A stretch of 64,000 nucleotides of DNA, taken from positions 21,559,109 to 21,623,108 of the forward strand of contig OY744609.1 of NCBI GenBank assembly GCA_963556255.1, in the 5' to 3' direction. This DNA comes from Allolobophora icterica (Eukaryota; Annelida; Clitellata; Crassiclitellata; Lumbricidae). Shown here in pieces: positions 11,904 through 23,500 of this stretch (position 1 is the stretch's first letter; the number at the start of each line of letters is the position of its first letter). Both the position numbers and the translations under genes were made by a program. The notes under the pieces are model-generated. The model searched no databases. It was not told where the DNA came from and saw only the letters and a program-made list of their open reading frames with translations.

Positions 11904-12764
11904 TTAGAGCGCCACTCTGTGCAAATCGTTTGTGACATAAACAGCACTTGTATGGCTTTCTCTGGTGTGGGTTGTTATATGGCGATCTAGGACACTCTTC
12001 TGTGCAAATGCTTTGTCACATAAATTGCATATAAATGGTTTTTCTCCAGTGTGGGTTCTTCTATGGTATTCCAGAGAAGTATTCCATGCAAATGCTTTCT
12101 GACATAAATTGCACATAAATGGTTTTTCTTCAGTGTGGGTTCTTTTATGACATTCCAGAGAAGTCTTCTTTGCAAATTCTTTGTGACACAAATTGCACTT
12201 GTATGGTTTTTCTCCGGTGTGGGTTCTTTTATGGCAATTCAGAGAAGTATTCCATGCAAATGCTTTGTGACATAAATTGCACATATATGGTTTTTCTCCA
12301 GTGTGGGTTCTTTTATGGCAATCCAGAGTAATCTTCTCTGCAAATGCTTTGTTACATAAATTGCACATGTATGGTTTTTCTCCAGTGTGGGTCATTTTAT
12401 GGTATTCCAGAGGAGTCTTCTGGGCAAATGCTTTGTGACATAAATTGCACATATACGGTTTTTCTCCAGAGTGGCTTCTTTTATGGCATTCCAGAGTAAA
12501 CTTCTCTGCAAATGCTTTGTGACATAAATTGCACATGTATGGTTTTTCTCCAGTGTGGGTTTTTGAATGGTGGTCTAGAGCACTCTTCCATGAAAATGCT
12601 TTGTAACATAAATTACACATATATGATTTTTCTCCTGTGTGGGTACGTGTATGGTATTCCAGAGTAGTCTTCTGTGCAAATTCTTTGTGACATAAATTAC
12701 ACGTATATGGGTTTTTATCCAGTGTGAATTCTTCTATGGCGTTCAACAGAAGTCTTCTCTGCAA
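11904..12764 (-). CDS. C2H2 zinc-finger array, C-terminal segment (9 good fingers) in shifted frame
   Basis: This continues the array above in a different frame. After a short non-finger lead-in (the shadow of the preceding finger) it gives nine intact C2H2 fingers with TGEKP linkers, most with the CNLCHKAFA signature. There is no ATG before the first finger, so it is unlikely to be an independent gene. The frame is lost again in the linker after the ninth finger, where AAAA has become AAA (HTRES instead of HTGEKP). Together with the upstream part it would be a 22-finger array. Confidence 0.72.
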   Translation of the reverse strand: MQRRLLLNAIEEFTLDKNPYTCNLCHKEFAQKTTLEYHTRTHTGEKSYMCNLCYKAFSWKSALDHHSKTHTGEKPYMCNLCHKAFAEKFTLECHKRSHSGEKPYMCNLCHKAFAQKTPLEYHKMTHTGEKPYMCNLCNKAFAEKITLDCHKRTHTGEKPYMCNLCHKAFAWNTSLNCHKRTHTGEKPYKCNLCHKEFAKKTSLECHKRTHTEEKPFMCNLCQKAFAWNTSLEYHRRTHTGEKPFICNLCDKAFAQKSVLDRHITTHTRESHTSAVYVTNDLHRVAL

Positions 12765-13941
12765 ATGTTTTCTGACAAAAATTGCACATGTATGGCTTTT
12801 CTCCAGTGTGGGTTCTTGTATGGCATTTCAGTTGATCCTTCCGTGCAAATGCTTTGTGACATAAATTGCACATATATGGTTTCTCTCCAGCGTGTGTTTT
12901 TGTATGATGGTCTAGAGAACTTTTCTGTGCATATGATTTGTGACAAAAATTGCACACATATGGTTTTTCTCCAGTGTGGGTTTTTGTATGGCGGCCTAGA
13001 TCACTCTTCTGTGAAAATGATTTCTGACATAAATTGCATATGTATGGTTTTTCTCCAGTGTGGGTTTTTGTATGATAGTCTAAAGAACTTTTCTGTGCAA
13101 AAGATTTGTGACATAAATTGCACAGATACGGTTTTTCTCCAGTGTGGGTTCTTTTGTGGCATACCAGATGAGCCTTATGTGCAAATGTTTTATGACATGA
13201 ATTGCATATGAATGGTTTTTCTCCAGTGTGTGTTCTTCTATGGCATTCCAGAGTAGTATTCCATGTAAACGCTTTGCAACATAAATCACACATGTACAGT
13301 TTTTCTCCAGTGTGGATTCTTTTATGGTATTCCAGATGAGTCTTCTGTGCAAATGATTTATGACATAAATTGCACATGTACAGTTTTTCTCCAGTGTGGG
13401 TACTTTTATGGCGTTCAAGAGAAGTCTTCTCTCCAAATATTTTGTGACAAAAATTGCACATGTATGGCTTTTCTCCAGTGTGGGTTCTTGTATGGCATTT
13501 CAGATGAGCCTTCTGTGCAAATGATTTTTGACATAAATTGCAGATATGTAGTTTTTCTCCAGTGTGGGTTTTTGTATGGCGGTCTAGATCACTCTTCTGT
13601 GAAAATGATTTCTGACATAAATTGCACATATATAGTTTTTCTCCAGTGTGAGTTCTTCTATGGCGTTCCAGAGTAGTATTCCATGCAAATGCTTTGTGAC
13701 ATAAATTGCACTTGTATGGCTTTTCTCCACTGTGGGTTCTTTTATGGCGTTCCAGAGTAGTATTCCATGCAAATGCTTTGTGACATAAATTGCACTTGTA
13801 TGGCTTTTCTCCACTGTGGGTTCTTTTATGGATTTTCAGACTGGATATCCATGTAAATGTTTTGTTATAAGAGTCACATATGTATGTGTTTGGTTTGTTG
13901 TGGCTACTTGCGTGCATCTTGAGATTTTGAACACAGCCCAA
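12715..13941 (-). CDS. C2H2 zinc-finger array, N-terminal segment (13 good fingers), ends in nonsense codon
   Basis: The open frame begins at a TTG; the first in-frame ATG is at 13915-13917. It contains the tail of one finger (LKMHASSH), a degenerate finger lacking its second Cys (CDSYNKTF), then 13 intact fingers of the form C-x2-C-x12-H-x3-H joined by TGEKP-type linkers, repeating every 84 nt (28 residues). Such proteins are normally nuclear DNA-binding factors. No KRAB, BTB, ZAD or other N-terminal domain is visible next to the array, so the real 5' exon, if any, was not found. The frame stops at a TAA that replaces the GAA of the HTGEKP linker. One extra C a few bases on shifts the remaining fingers into another frame, so this is probably a broken gene or an assembly or sequencing artefact. 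Confidence 0.75.
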   Translation of the reverse strand: MGCVQNLKMHASSHNKPNTYICDSYNKTFTWISSLKIHKRTHSGEKPYKCNLCHKAFAWNTTLERHKRTHSGEKPYKCNLCHKAFAWNTTLERHRRTHTGEKLYMCNLCQKSFSQKSDLDRHTKTHTGEKLHICNLCQKSFAQKAHLKCHTRTHTGEKPYMCNFCHKIFGEKTSLERHKSTHTGEKLYMCNLCHKSFAQKTHLEYHKRIHTGEKLYMCDLCCKAFTWNTTLECHRRTHTGEKPFICNSCHKTFAHKAHLVCHKRTHTGEKPYLCNLCHKSFAQKSSLDYHTKTHTGEKPYICNLCQKSFSQKSDLGRHTKTHTGEKPYVCNFCHKSYAQKSSLDHHTKTHAGEKPYMCNLCHKAFARKDQLKCHTRTHTGEKPYMCNFCQKTFAEKTSVERHRRIHTG

Positions 13942-14379
13942 ATATTGGATTTATTTATAGGTTTAATTTATTACTGCTTTTCCATATTATTGCAAACCTG
14001 TCTTAAATTAGAAAATGCAACTGTTAAAATTAAATTATTAGAGGATGATGGGATGCAACAGGAAACTGAAGACAAAGAATAATGAAACCCTAACTGCAAA
14101 TCAAAAAGTCATGAACTACATATTTGAAAGTTTTCTTACCCTTTGTATATGTGTGATTATGCTTCCAAGATATGGTGATAGAAAGTTTGGAATAGGCAGT
14201 CTAGCAATACAAATTCATGATAGAATAAGATTCTTTTGTTGTGCTTATTTAAAATATGGCAAAGATAGCCAGGAAGCTAGAGTAGCCACTTCGAGATCTG
14301 GATATTACAATTATTGGAAAATAAATAACCGTGATAAACTGATTCTAGCAATAAAACAGCATAAAACAAATGATAATAT

Positions 14380-14660
14380 GCTGCATAAGGCGGACGAGGA
14401 AAGATCTCTTATTGCTAATATACGAGAGAAACACAGGAAGTTGGATACACATTGAGGGGGTATTCCCTACTGAGAATTATCAAAGAAAAGAATCGGGAAA
14501 AGACAATGAGAGGAAAACCTAGACAAATGCTGCTGGACTGGATGATGGTGGAAGGAGGAAGCCCAAAGCAGAGAACTTCAAGAACAAGATCCTTGCCAAA
14601 TCTAACCCTGTTTGGAATACCAGAGTGCAGTGCCATAGAACAAAAGCACTGCACATAACT
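14380..14660 (+). mobile_element. LINE (RTE- or Jockey-like) ORF2 terminal relic
   Basis: ADEERSLIANIREKHRKLDT then, past a stop, YSLLRIIKEKNREKTMRGKP and RQMLLDWMM. The pattern (L..I..R...W.GH.LR...LL..I.EG...GKR.RG.PR..LLD) is the conserved end of this retrotransposon group. Confidence 0.6.
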
Positions 14661-15033
14661 TTTCACGATATTACATCTGAGAGTGTCTGTTAAATTGCAA
14701 AACAATATTGTATTTCCGTAAAAATTTACAAATTTTCAATGTCTAAAACTTCAAAAAGTATACGATTTGTAACTTTAATTCACTGCGTTAAAAGAAATGA
14801 GGTTTAATTTTTTCTAAAGGGGCTATCTCTATACTTTCTGCAGAACTGTAATTAGTCCATATAGTTTCATACAGACTGCAAAACAAGTTCGGAAAATAGT
14901 AAGATCTTGAAATCAGCATGTAGATAGGCCTAACCGGCGTGGTTAAGTTTCGCCGAATTAAAAAAAATCCGAATAAGTTAGGCTAAATTGCATTCGTCGG
15001 TATGCGTAATAAGGACTATTATGATGAGATTAC

Positions 15034-15440
15034 GGTAATCCTGGGTTTTAGCGTCGGAAACTATTTACATTGCATGAGCGATGAAAACGTTTCACAGTTA
15101 AACTCAAACAAGAAGTTGGAAGATTGATGAAAATATCAATGAAACTAGAAGCCGGATGATCGATTAAAATATTACATAGTTAAACTAGAAGTTGGAATTG
15201 CGATGAAAATATATCGTTTTAGTGCCGATATTATTCCCGTGTATGACCGATGAAAACATTTTATAGTAAAACTCGAACTAGAAGTTGGAAGATTGACGAA
15301 AATATTCACGAAACTAGAAGCTGGATAATCGATTAAAATATAACTCAAACTAGAAGTTGGATGAACGATGATTATTTATTGTATATTGTTTTAGAACGTT
15401 TCAATGTAAATAGTTTCCGACGCTAAAACCCAGGATTACC
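15034..15440. mobile_element. Fold-back MITE with perfect 39-bp inverted ends (407 bp)
   Basis: The left end, starting GGTAATCCTGGGTTTTAGCG, is repeated in perfect inverse complement at the right end for at least 39 bp. The 8-bp repeat GAGATTAC flanks it (15026-15033, 15441-15448). The interior is built of degenerate units containing AACTAGAAGTTGGA and CGATGAAAATAT. No coding capacity. Confidence 0.8.
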
Positions 15441-15859
15441 GAGATTACATATCGAAGGTAATGGTCGGTGAAATAAACAACTGATATAACAACTAAATAA
15501 AAATATATCGATATATAATAGTTATTATGGCCCTATACTTAGGGCCTACATCCGTTCTTCTATTATACCTCGTTGACTTACATACTATGCATAGGTCTAG
15601 ATTCCTTAGCTTAGACACAGATATTGTACTATTAATGTATTTGGCTTAGATATGGAACGAAATATGTAATTATTTATACTGTGATGGTTCCAGAGCAAAT
15701 AAATGAAGGAGACGAAATTAATTTATCAAAAAGTAGTATAATAACGAAGAGTAGTAGACTACTAGTAGGCTAGTTACGAATCGTTTTCTGTACGAAGCCA
15801 ATGACATAGGTTCCAAGTTCCAACCGTTCACAAAATGGTATTCCAATTATGCAAAAACA

Positions 15860-16010
15860 CTCATCGTAATCGTAACCGTAAATTCCAAGCTTGTAAAGCG
15901 CCATTCGTAAGCCAAGCGCATGGCACCAGCTTATTCACGAGCGCCACGTCAAATCAGAGGGTTTCCTGAGGGCAGTCATGGCTCCGAGTCCGAAGGCAGA
16001 TTTCCAAAGC
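15860..16010 (-). mobile_element. Short LINE 3'-end fragment
   Basis: GGCACCAGCTTATTCACGAG and the preceding CGTAATCGTAA match the 3' terminal region found at 53.48-53.57 kb and 60.54-60.65 kb in the same orientation. Confidence 0.45.
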
Positions 16011-16512
16011 GTACCGGTACGGCATTTGCAACTGCCGTCTTTTCAGCCAATCACAAGTCGGTATACATTATTTAACAGCCAGTGCGCACACCATAATAAA
16101 ACTTATTAGAATAATAATTCCAACATAGTATAATAATATTATGATATAAGATAGCATAACTTTTGGATAATATATTAAACAGAGTATGCCCAAAATGTAA
16201 AATTTACGCAATATAGAGCAGTGGCGGCGCCAGACGTTTTTGTAACAAGAGCATAGCCAGAGCAGTCATACGAGTAACCAGTGCAGAGGGCGATTTATGG
16301 AAAGCACAATAGCGCGAGCTTAAATGGTAACCATATACGATCGCGCTACCGCGCTCGCCATAAATCACCACCTGCACTATTAGGGTCTAGGCCTACAATT
16401 GGCTAATCTCCTACTTCCACAAAAGATGTCATGTCACCAAATATGCAGGATCTACAAGTTCTGAAGCATGCAGCAATCATAAACGCTAGTATTGTACAGG
16501 ACTCAGCGCTTT

Positions 16513-16595
16513 GCCCTCCCTCATATGATGTTTATGCATCAGACCTTCAGCCTGGCCCTCCCTCATATGATGTTTATGCATCAGACCTTCAGCCT
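16513..16595 (+). repeat. 42-bp tandem duplication
   Basis: GCCCTCCCTCATATGATGTT plus 22 further bases occurs twice back to back. It keeps frame and would duplicate the 14 residues PPSYDVYASDLQPG. Confidence 0.85.
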
Positions 16596-16599
16596 AAAT

Positions 16600-16650
16600 A
16601 TATCTTTAACTACCTGCTAAAATAATATTTTAGCAGGTAGTTAAAGATAT
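16600..16650. repeat. Perfect 24-bp inverted repeat with 3-nt loop
   Basis: ATATCTTTAACTACCTGCTA plus AAAT pairs perfectly with 16627-16650 across AAT. It sits exactly at the start of a LINE reverse-transcriptase fragment. Confidence 0.85.
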
Positions 16651-16915
16651 TTACAGATGATACCTATTTAATCATTAGTTCCTCACAAATAGCCACTGCA
16701 GTGGATGAATTTGACAATAGGCCTATATCCATTGGGGTAAAGAAGAATAACTCACGACTAAATCCAGCAAAAACCCGAGAGATGTTAATCACTAGGAGAG
16801 GCGTGAAAGACCTAATTATTCCAACAATCATTCCAGAGGCAGAACGGGTAGACTCTAATCTATGCGAGTCTTGGGAGTAATTTTACGATCAGACCTCGGA
16901 CATAAGAGTTGAAAC
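16645..16915 (+). mobile_element. LINE reverse-transcriptase fragment with FTDD
   Basis: Plus strand reads IFTDDTYLIISSQIATAVDE (a YADD variant), then with frame changes RLNPAKTREMLITRRGVKDL and IIPTIIPEAERVDS. It is the region just after the catalytic motif of a non-LTR polymerase. Confidence 0.65.
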
Positions 16916-17035
16916 GCTGATACCTGGGAAGGGCCATACTGGTCAGTAGCCTTGCCCCGGGTAGTTACGTTACAATGTTTAATAGACAGCACTGCGTTGT
17001 CGCAATTTCGTTCAGTTCATTGCTCTATATATATA

Positions 17036-17250
17036 TCAGGGGCGGCGCTACACCAGGGCGCGCCAGGGCATATGCCCTGGTAAAAAAAAGGCTTTGCCCT
17101 GGTCGATGCCCTGCCAGAATTTTTGCCCTGTCCAGAATTTGTTCGGGCATATTTGTATATAAATTCACTGAAATCTTAAAATTTACTTTACAAATGTCAA
17201 ATAGCGTTCAGCTTCCGGAAGGCTTCGCCCATCTGACCTCCTGATTATAG
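17036..17250 (+). repeat. Dispersed G/C-rich repeat, possible transposon end
   Basis: CAGGGGCGGCGCTACACCAG followed by GCCCTGG inversions (CCAGGGCATATGCCCTGG) looks like a short DNA transposon terminus. I could not find its matching other end. Confidence 0.35.
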
Positions 17251-17264
17251 ACAACTAGGCCCTA

Positions 17265-17525
17265 TATATAGGCCTACATACACACAACATACTACATGCA
17301 ACATACAAACATACAACATGCATACATATTACATATATACTTACATACATGCATACATAGGCTACATACAATGTCATACATACATATATAGGCCTACATT
17401 AATACACATATAAATGCACACATCCATATATACATGCATACATACATAGATATACATACATATATATACATAAATACATATATATTTACATACATATATA
17501 CATACATAACAGATACATATGAGGC
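17265..17525. repeat. Degenerate ATAC/ACAT simple repeat
   Basis: About 260 bp of ACATACAT, TATATAC and related units. Confidence 0.85.
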
Positions 17526-17699
17526 AGCCATGGGTATGAAGTGTTAGCGGACTCTAGGAATAGCGGACCCCGAACAGCGGACCCCTTTAATAGCAGGCCG
17601 GTACCTTGGAAACAGTCCGGGTACAGGTCTCAAGAGAGGAGGCAGAGCAGCATGTGTCATTTAGGTCGAGTTCAAGGAATTGGAAGGCGGAGGAGCAGA

Positions 17700-17860
17700 T
17701 AAGCAAGAGTAGGAATTCTTGAAAAGGTGAGACTTGATGTTTCTCTAACCAAATCTTAAACATCTGGCGCTCCTGCTTCATGCACATTCGTGACCTCCGC
17801 CAAATCCGTCCCATGCTCGACTTCAAAACTGCCTCCACCATTGCCTGCTACTGCTATATG
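17700..17860 (+). mobile_element. LINE reverse-transcriptase fragment, plus strand
   Basis: Reads SCFMHIRDLRQIRPMLDFKT and ASTIACYCYM; HIxxLRxIRPxLDxxTAxTIA precedes the SRLDYCN motif in CR1-like elements. Confidence 0.55.
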
Positions 17861-18440
17861 TAATGTAATGAAATGTAAATCTCCGAAAATTTTCAGCCCT
17901 TACACAAAAGCCACGGCAGGGAGACCAGCCACGGCAGGGAGACCTACACAGGCGCTTTATCAAGTCAAGACCGCTATAGCCAGGTTATTTTGTCCATTCC
18001 AGTCGACAATCGAGGGAGGTCAAGCCGTGGAGACAATCGAGGGAGGTCAAGCCGAGGAGACAGCATATGGTGGAAATCGTTGGAGAGGTGAAATACTGAA
18101 ATTAACAGGCGAGGTAGGAGGATGAGTAAACTGGTGATCTTTTGGCGGAGTTCATTCCAAAGAGCTGGTGCAGCATAGACTACAAGAAGCGGTTGCAGAA
18201 TTTCAGAAGGACTCTAGGAGCCTGGAGCCCGAGATAGAGGAATATATTATCAGGAAAGCCGGTGTAGGAGGCTGAATAGACACCGGTGCACATGGTGATG
18301 TTGAATGCTTTACAAGCGTTGAATGATAAGGCTTTCGTGGTCTGCTGAAAGACATCTTCAACGGAATAGAACAACGCATCAAAGTTCCTTTTTCTGTACT
18401 TCGATGTCAACAGAACGATTGTAGAGTATTTGCGCAGCTT
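17856..18440 (-). mobile_element. LINE 3' relic, minus strand
   Basis: The minus strand shows AAPALWNELRQKITSLLILL near 18.17 kb and ends with CGGAGATTTACATTTCATTA, the same tail as the plus-strand copy at 9031-9475. Confidence 0.5.
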
Positions 18441-18529
18441 CACTAAAGCTCACTATTCAACATTTAGGTTCTGCTACAGTGACGTCGACAACAATTATTT
18501 AAACCATAGTCTATGACCGTCCTTATATG

Positions 18530-18696
18530 CAGTGGTTAAAGTGGTTTGGGTGAGCAGTGGGAACGCCAAAGCAGAGTTTTATTGGAACGCATGCATTACC
18601 AGGGTTCTTGCCTTGTGAGCAGTGGGAACGCAAGCAACGAATTTCGAGAGCAGTGGGAACGCCGTTCCCACGCGTTCCCACCCACTTTAAACCCTG
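18530..18696. mobile_element. hAT-type MITE (167 bp)
   Basis: Ends CAGTGGTTAAAGTGG and CCACTTTAAACCCTG; flanked by the exact 8-bp repeat CTTATATG (18522-18529, 18697-18704). The interior has three AGCAGTGGGAACGC repeats. Confidence 0.75.
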
Positions 18697-18704
18697 CTTA
18701 TATG

Positions 18705-20130
18705 TGAAGTCCAAGGAGGCCGTGTCCCCTAACATCAGCGGTGTCCGTTTCTAACTATAGGTCATAGCGCGCGCGTCCGTCAGTATCTTTCGACACCTAC
18801 TTTATCACAACATTTTGCTAAATAAGCTATATATTCCTATTTTGTCACTTTTTCTTCGTTTACGAGATTTATTAGGGGCCCAAAGCTGTTTTTAATTTAT
18901 TATTTAGGCCCTATGTGGGCCTTAATACTAATGGAAGATTGAAGTGGGCTGTATAAGTGATAGGAGTTTGTATACGATTCGCTCGGGTCTTGTAAGCCAG
19001 TGGTGTAATTATAATTATATGTCCTCCTTTTGCAGACATTTCTGCAGGTGTCCATGGCTCGCGCTTCAAGGAAGAAAGAAGGGTGCAACAATTAGGGGAA
19101 ACTGCATGCATGTTCGAACCCACTTCTGCAGCAAGTGGTTGCAGAGGAGTATAAGGATCAGTGGAAGGTTCACCACGAATATCTGTCGAATGCAGCGGCC
19201 CGACTTCTGGCAGATCTACCGAGGTACGCGTATGTAAAACCATGAGCGGCAGACTTGCATTTATTATCCACCAGGCCCCTTGCGGTTGTAATCAAGTACT
19301 GTATATACTTTTACGGTAAATGTTTAACCTAGACACCTTTTGGGGGGAAATTCCCCCCTAAGGATTTATGTTTCCCCAGAGCCCAGCAATATTTTAATGT
19401 AGACGCCTTTTGGAAGGGGAAATCCCCCCTCCCCCCAGGATACATGTTGCGCTCATTCAAGAGACGAGTAAACGAGTAATATAAGAATAAAATTACAGAA
19501 TAAGATATAGAGAGATGAATTCCTAAAAAAGGTCATCAACTTTTTCTGAAGATGGATGAAATTTTCCAAAAAAGGTCGCCGTTGTTGGTCCTCCCCCCCC
19601 CCCGACAAACCAAATCAGAAGAGGGGACTAGATTAAACACTGCTTTTACCCAAAGCTTAAGAGTAGCTTTAAAGTATAATCTTTGTCAATGCAAGCCAGT
19701 TGTTCACAAGCGACAATACTTATTGTTAAACAAAGCATTCAACAGTAATATGGAACATGCAATAACTTACAGTAACAACTATACTGTTAATACTATGAAG
19801 TATGTTGATAATAACATTAATCGAGTACATTTAGCCTACTTTTCAACTGTTAACTAATGACTTTGGAGTAATAACATTGACTTAAGAGTAGTAGTTATAA
19901 ATTACTATCTAACTTTCACCAAATGTCTTGTAATAACAATTTTTGCATTTTACAGTTTGTAGTCATCGACTAGACTTCTGTCACCATAAGCATTAACGTT
20001 TCCATCTTAACTACTACGTACTAGTAACGAACTTCACTAGTGAATAACATGGCGGGAGTCAGATGATTACTAAGTAAAACGCCACCACCCATGCTTAACA
20101 TCTTAGCTATACATGGTAGCCTTGGTAGGT
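18705..20130. other. No gene recognised
   Basis: Sequence 3' of copy A. From about 19.9 kb there are patches resembling 35.05-35.55 kb (for example TACTAGTGAATAAC), suggesting that the duplication unit may reach further left than 20.13 kb. Confidence 0.4.
19325..19450 (+). repeat. Direct repeat of about 65 bp
   Basis: TAGACACCTTTTGGGGGGAA and TAGACGCCTTTTGGAAGGGG begin two adjacent C-rich units, each followed by AGGAT(T/A)(T/C)ATGTT. Confidence 0.55.
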
Positions 20131-20572
20131 CATGAACAGAGGAAAAATTTCATCAAAATACATTACTGAAACACAGTTCACCAATATGGTTACAAAACTG
20201 TAATGATAATATCAATAATATCTTCAACCAACTGTTTTCTATGGCCATCTACTATAATGCCTCGTTAGAGTCGCTTAATGCAACACCTTCAACCCCAGGT
20301 AAAACATCAGCAAGGAGTAGCCTAACCCGGCCAGACCAATGGGCCCTTCATATTTTCTTCCTGAGAGATCAATATACCCCAGGTTAATAAACAATAATAA
20401 TTATACTGTAAATGTCTCTATCAACCAAAGTCACTTCCTAGATCTCAGTCTGACATGTATGTAGTCTGAGGCAGGTTATGAAGGATAAAGTAGCCTAAAA
20501 ACGTAAAAGGCAACGTGGAACCACAGAAAATGGAGTCGTTGAGGTGAATTCTGTAGTGTGGATGACCTCTCG

Positions 20573-23500
20573 CTACTTATTCATGTTGTCGAAGAGACAT
20601 CCTAAGGCACCGAGGTATCCACCAAATCTCAGGAAATGATGAACTTTTGGCTGACCCTAAAAATCAGACATTTTTTTAAAGGAAGGTCAGGGAGTGTAAC
20701 TGTTCTTTTCAAAGTAAAGTAAACGTAATTTAACATTTCTTAATAAGATAAAGCAAGGTTAGGTAAATTATTGTCTTGCTAAAGTAACACAAGTTAAAGT
20801 AGCTGATCTTTCTAAAGTAAGGTAAACTGGTCTGCTTAAAGTAATCATCATCATCATTGTTATAGAACTAAAAGGTAATTACTGTTAAGCATTTGATGCA
20901 CTAACTGAGACATGAAAAACTGCATATGCACGAGAGAGATATAAACAATGGCACATTCCTATCTAATCATTGGATGAGACAATAGCGGCGGTCTCTGAAA
21001 CTGTGACCAACACATCATCAGTGGCTTTATCTTACCTTATTTGGCCGGTCAAAGGACGCCCTGACTGCAAAGAATCGTCCAATGGTGTCGCGTACCAGCT
21101 GACTCTGGCCAACGAAGCTTCCGCAGAAGTAGATCGTATTTGTCTGAAGCACGTGTGAGTTGAGGTGGGTCGTCTGTGCCAAATCCTGCCCTATGGTGGA
21201 GAGGAGGGCAGCTGCCAAGTCCTCCTTCTTAAACTCATCTGCACACATTCACAAAAGCATGAAGGACTCATTTTCATTATAGGTGGAAGCGATAAATTGC
21301 AGTTTAATTATATCTGCTATGTTTATCTATCTTTATCTGTATCTATATCTGGGGCGGGAGATGGTTGAATGGTAACACGCTGGCACGAAGAGCAAAACGA
21401 CGCGGGTTCGATACCCGCTGGCCCATTAAAGGTTGACTCAGCCTTCTCACTCCCTACACTCCCTAGGGGGCGACTATAAAAAGAGCAGTAGGACAGATGG
21501 GCGCCTTGCAGGCTGCCATACAGTTAAATTCGACTCCTGTTAAACTTGTTATCATCTGGGATTACTACTATATTATGTAATCTTACGCGTACTTGTCAGT
21601 TTGAATTTATCCTGTAATAATAATAATAAAGCAATAATAATAATGCCAAGCGCCACAATGCAAGAACTTTCAGCGGAAACTTTCTAGAAGGTCTTGCAAA
21701 CTTGAATGGAGGCCAAGTTGCCACGAATTAGATATACCTCTCGTACTGTGAGCTATTTCCGTGAAGGCATTTTTGCCTCTTGTAATTATTCAGAAATAAC
21801 AATTATAACTGGCCAGTTTTCAGAGCCAGACAATGGCAACTAAATTATATCAATTCCAGACATTCTCCTCCGTTTGTATTGCACCCCAGTTGTTTTGAAC
21901 CTTATGGTATAACAAGTAATAGTAATAGACACCTAAGTTACGACCGACTGCTTGCCCAAAGCAGAAGGCGATGACATCGTCGGGCATTACTGAGTAGGCA
22001 TCTGATCCTGTTCCAGATTTTAGATGCTTAACAAGAACTATTACAGTCTCCTCGCTACCTCTGGATGCCAAATCAATTAGCTCATCGAAGGTCTGCAACA
22101 ACAGGTAATAAAGACAATGTAATGCAATTAGTAAAATTAACCATATACAATATAGTATTCAGAAGTAATAGTAACCCTTAGATAAATTGCAATAGTTGAA
22201 TTAGGCTAAGAGACATACAGAGAAACATGGACAGCCCTGCACAACTACACTAGGCCTATCGATAAGTTATATTTAATGGCCAAATTGGAGTTAGCCAAAA
22301 TAATTATACAATATTGTTTTAACAGTTACTTCGAGTGCATCCTCGTTTGTAAAGGTTTAACCGATTACTCCAATAACTATAAACATTATCACTTGTAAGT
22401 AAATAAAATTTCAAAGATTTTCACTTATGCGTCTTGAGTTTGGTAAGAATTGTTTTTTTACTGCACACAATCTATACAGCACGGTAAACGACTAAAGCAG
22501 CTTCTGTGGCGCCTATTAGTAGGGTCAAATGATTTGCATTAGTTGTAGACAAGAAAACACTAGACGGATATGACAACAATTTGATGGCAATATTATAAAA
22601 CACGCAGATTGTTCTAACAGAAAAACCTCTATTTCCACGGTAGCCGTCTCTTAATTCCCATAGATAGCATTTTTCATTTGAATTCACAGCAACCATCAGT
22701 CAATTAGGACTTCTGAATTAAGGCAATTAGAAACTACTTAGAAATTACTTAGTAAGTTCTCTATTTAGGTTTCAAATGGGTTTCCATTTGATAGACATAG
22801 TGCATGGAGCACGGCTAATGGCACAAAACTTCAAGGGTCATGTTAAATCGCATTCTTTGTATACAACAGAAAACAAAAGGTGGTGGCAGCATAATCTGGA
22901 CTCTGGAGTCTCTTACATTCCTTGATCTTCCAGATAAATGTATACGCTGTTATTAATGAAATATGAATAAAACCCCACCATTTCCATGCAGGCGGTGTCT
23001 CCTCGTCAGGTATTTCTCTATTGCCACAGCTAGCATTACTCGATTCTGAATGCACTGCCATTAAATTGTCTGTTTTATCCATTTTAATTGGCAATAAACA
23101 TCACTTACTTATGAATTGTGACTTTGTGAGTTAAGGTAAATAAAACAGAGGTTTCTAAATTGAACTGAATAAAACGAGTCAGAGGTGAATCTCTAACTTG
23201 TAAATAAGGCTTAAGAAACGTATGACAAACTAAATTTTGCAATGCTCTAAAAAGGTCCGAATGTGGTTAAGTTACCTTGCATCCTGTCAGCAGGGAGCCC
23301 AAACCAAGGAACATCCGACCGCATCGAGTCATTCCATCCAGCACTACAAACTTATCTCTTTCAACCTACAGAAACAGAACAAGTTGGAATCTCCTCAGTT
23401 CTTGGGGGACGCGGTGGTGTAGTGGTATGTTCTGTGCCTTGTAACCGGAGGGTTGCAGGTTCGAATCTACCTCAAGCCATTGCGTAGCGACCCAGCGTCC

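Larger units (their letters stand above)
14661..16430. other. Intergenic, apart from one MITE and a LINE tail
   Basis: Outside 15034-15440 and 15860-16010 I see only AT-rich sequence and, at about 16.21-16.39 kb, a GCGCGAGC/GCTCGC-containing inverted segment that may be another transposon end. Confidence 0.4.

Noticed and set aside
11904..12764. Second zinc-finger frame as an independent gene
   Set aside because: It begins at a TTG in the shadow of the preceding finger and has no ATG before its first finger; it is the shifted continuation of one array.
12119..13676. Several plus-strand open frames across the zinc-finger array
   Set aside because: Antisense shadows of the 84-bp repeat; they recur with the same period and show no domain.
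11904..13941. CRISPR-like regular repeat spacing
   Set aside because: The 84-bp periodicity is fully explained by 28-residue zinc fingers.
19552..19857. 101-residue plus-strand frame
   Set aside because: Starts in repeat-derived sequence and shows no recognisable domain or conservation.
21351..21430. tRNA gene
   Set aside because: A and B boxes are present but no acceptor-stem pairing, and it is followed by a SINE body and tail. The same holds for 2120, 7208, 23403, 28625, 35305, 35705 and 48590.
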